Assembly: GCA_027062165.1 (NCBI GenBank)
Contig: JAMOTU010000121.1
Span: 1 to 7,068 of the forward strand
Length of the DNA stretch: 7,068 bases
Direction: 5' to 3'
Source: Candidatus Altimarinota bacterium
GTDB lineage: Bacteria > Patescibacteriota > Gracilibacteria > Absconditabacterales > Absconditicoccaceae
This document shows positions 6,741 through 7,068 of the stretch, in pieces. Numbering within the stretch: the stretch's first letter is position 1; every line of letters begins with the position of its first letter. The translations under genes were made by a program, and so were the position numbers. The notes under the pieces were generated by a model. That model was not told the origin of the DNA. It made no database searches and saw only the letters and a program-made list of their open reading frames with translations.

Positions 6741-7068
6741 GAAATCTTTTTATTTTGTTAGTTTTAACTTGAGTTTTGTGGTTTTGATTTTCTTATGTAG
6801 GAAATTCTTGAACTGCTTTGGAAGATGTTTTGTTTTATGTATTTCTAGTTGTATTAGTAATTTCTTTTATATATACTGATTATATTTTAGTTAAATGAGC
6901 TTGTTTGCCTGGATGGTGGGTTATTTTGTATCTGTTGCCTCTTGTTGGTTTGATAGTTTGTATATATATTCTTTATAGACTAGCTAAAAATTTTGGATTT
7001 TCTTGATGGTGGACTATTTTATTGTGTTTATTTTATCCATTAACTTTTCCCTATGTTATTTTAAAGTG
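6725..7068 (+). CDS. Partial multi-helix membrane protein, DUF5684-like (cut by window end)
   Basis: The frame is open from 6725, just after an in-frame TAA, and continues past the right edge. About 114 residues are visible, with hydrophobic helices near 6743-6790, 6830-6875, 6905-6970 and 7000-7050 in base coordinates. The segment CLPGWWVILYLLPLVGLIV, followed by RLAKNFGFSGWWTILL and LFYPLTFPY, resembles the PGWxxLIPxYN and LAKxFG patterns of the DUF5684 membrane family. I base this on recollection of the pattern, not an alignment. Five TGA codons are read as glycine, for example in FSGWW. There is no in-frame ATG; TTG 6725 is the only conventional alternative start near the beginning. The upstream 37-residue ORF may supply the true N-terminus through a frameshift at the T run 6729-6734. 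The function is unknown. Confidence 0.6.

Noticed and set aside
81..7068. Many apparent premature stops suggesting a pseudogene-rich or decayed region
   Set aside because: Every disruption is TGA. Reading TGA as Gly restores intact proteins with conserved motifs; TAA and TAG do not interrupt them.
81..7068. Mycoplasma/Spiroplasma-type code 4 (UGA = Trp)
   Set aside because: It would give SWWPDS and SGWKDS in PP-loops and HLWVD in the M23 motif. These positions require Gly, and TGG already supplies Trp at typical sites.
1..7068. CRISPR array, tRNA genes or insertion sequences
   Set aside because: I saw no regularly spaced repeats, cloverleaf-like GTTCRANNC segments, transposase motifs or terminal inverted repeats on reading the window.

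Overview
The window reads coherently only if TGA is translated as glycine (NCBI translation table 25). Under the standard code nearly every gene breaks into fragments. With TGA = Gly, long frames open on both strands, and TGA falls where conserved glycines belong, for example in the SGGxDS loops of two PP-loop ATPases and the HxGxD motif of an M23 peptidase. All stops seen are TAA or TAG. Together with the very AT-rich composition, this points to a candidate phylum bacterium of the Absconditabacteria (SR1) / Gracilibacteria (BD1-5, GN02) group. I cannot choose between the two from this window. No start codon is preceded by a clear Shine-Dalgarno sequence.

Layout. (1) 81-2459, plus strand: an ECF-type sigma factor, a small two-helix membrane protein of unknown function, and tilS (tRNA-Ile2 lysidine synthetase). 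The last two are only 3 bases apart. (2) 2445-4400, minus strand: a secreted M23 metallopeptidase with a long middle region and a C-terminal SLH-like domain. Its 3' end overlaps tilS by 15 bases, tail to tail. (3) 4401-4471: a short divergent intergenic region with a possible promoter. (4) 4472-5582, plus strand: an FtsL/FtsB-like bitopic coiled-coil protein, then, one base later, a TtcA-family tRNA 2-thiocytidine synthetase. (5) 5613-6557, minus strand: a polytopic membrane protein of unknown function. (6) 6627-7068, plus strand: a 37-residue membrane ORF overlapping the start of a partial multi-helix membrane protein that runs off the window. These two may be one gene split by a frameshift at a T run.

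Themes. Two enzymes act on the tRNA anticodon stem-loop: TilS on the C34 wobble base of tRNA-Ile2, and TtcA on C32. The remaining genes concern the envelope and its regulation: sigma factor with a membrane partner, surface peptidase, division-like protein and membrane proteins. There are no RNA genes, CRISPR arrays, insertion sequences or phage genes that I can support. Apart from the recoding, the most unusual points are the sigma gene lacking any in-frame ATG, the unrecognised sigma-linked membrane protein, the peptidase/SLH architecture and the possible frameshift near the right edge.
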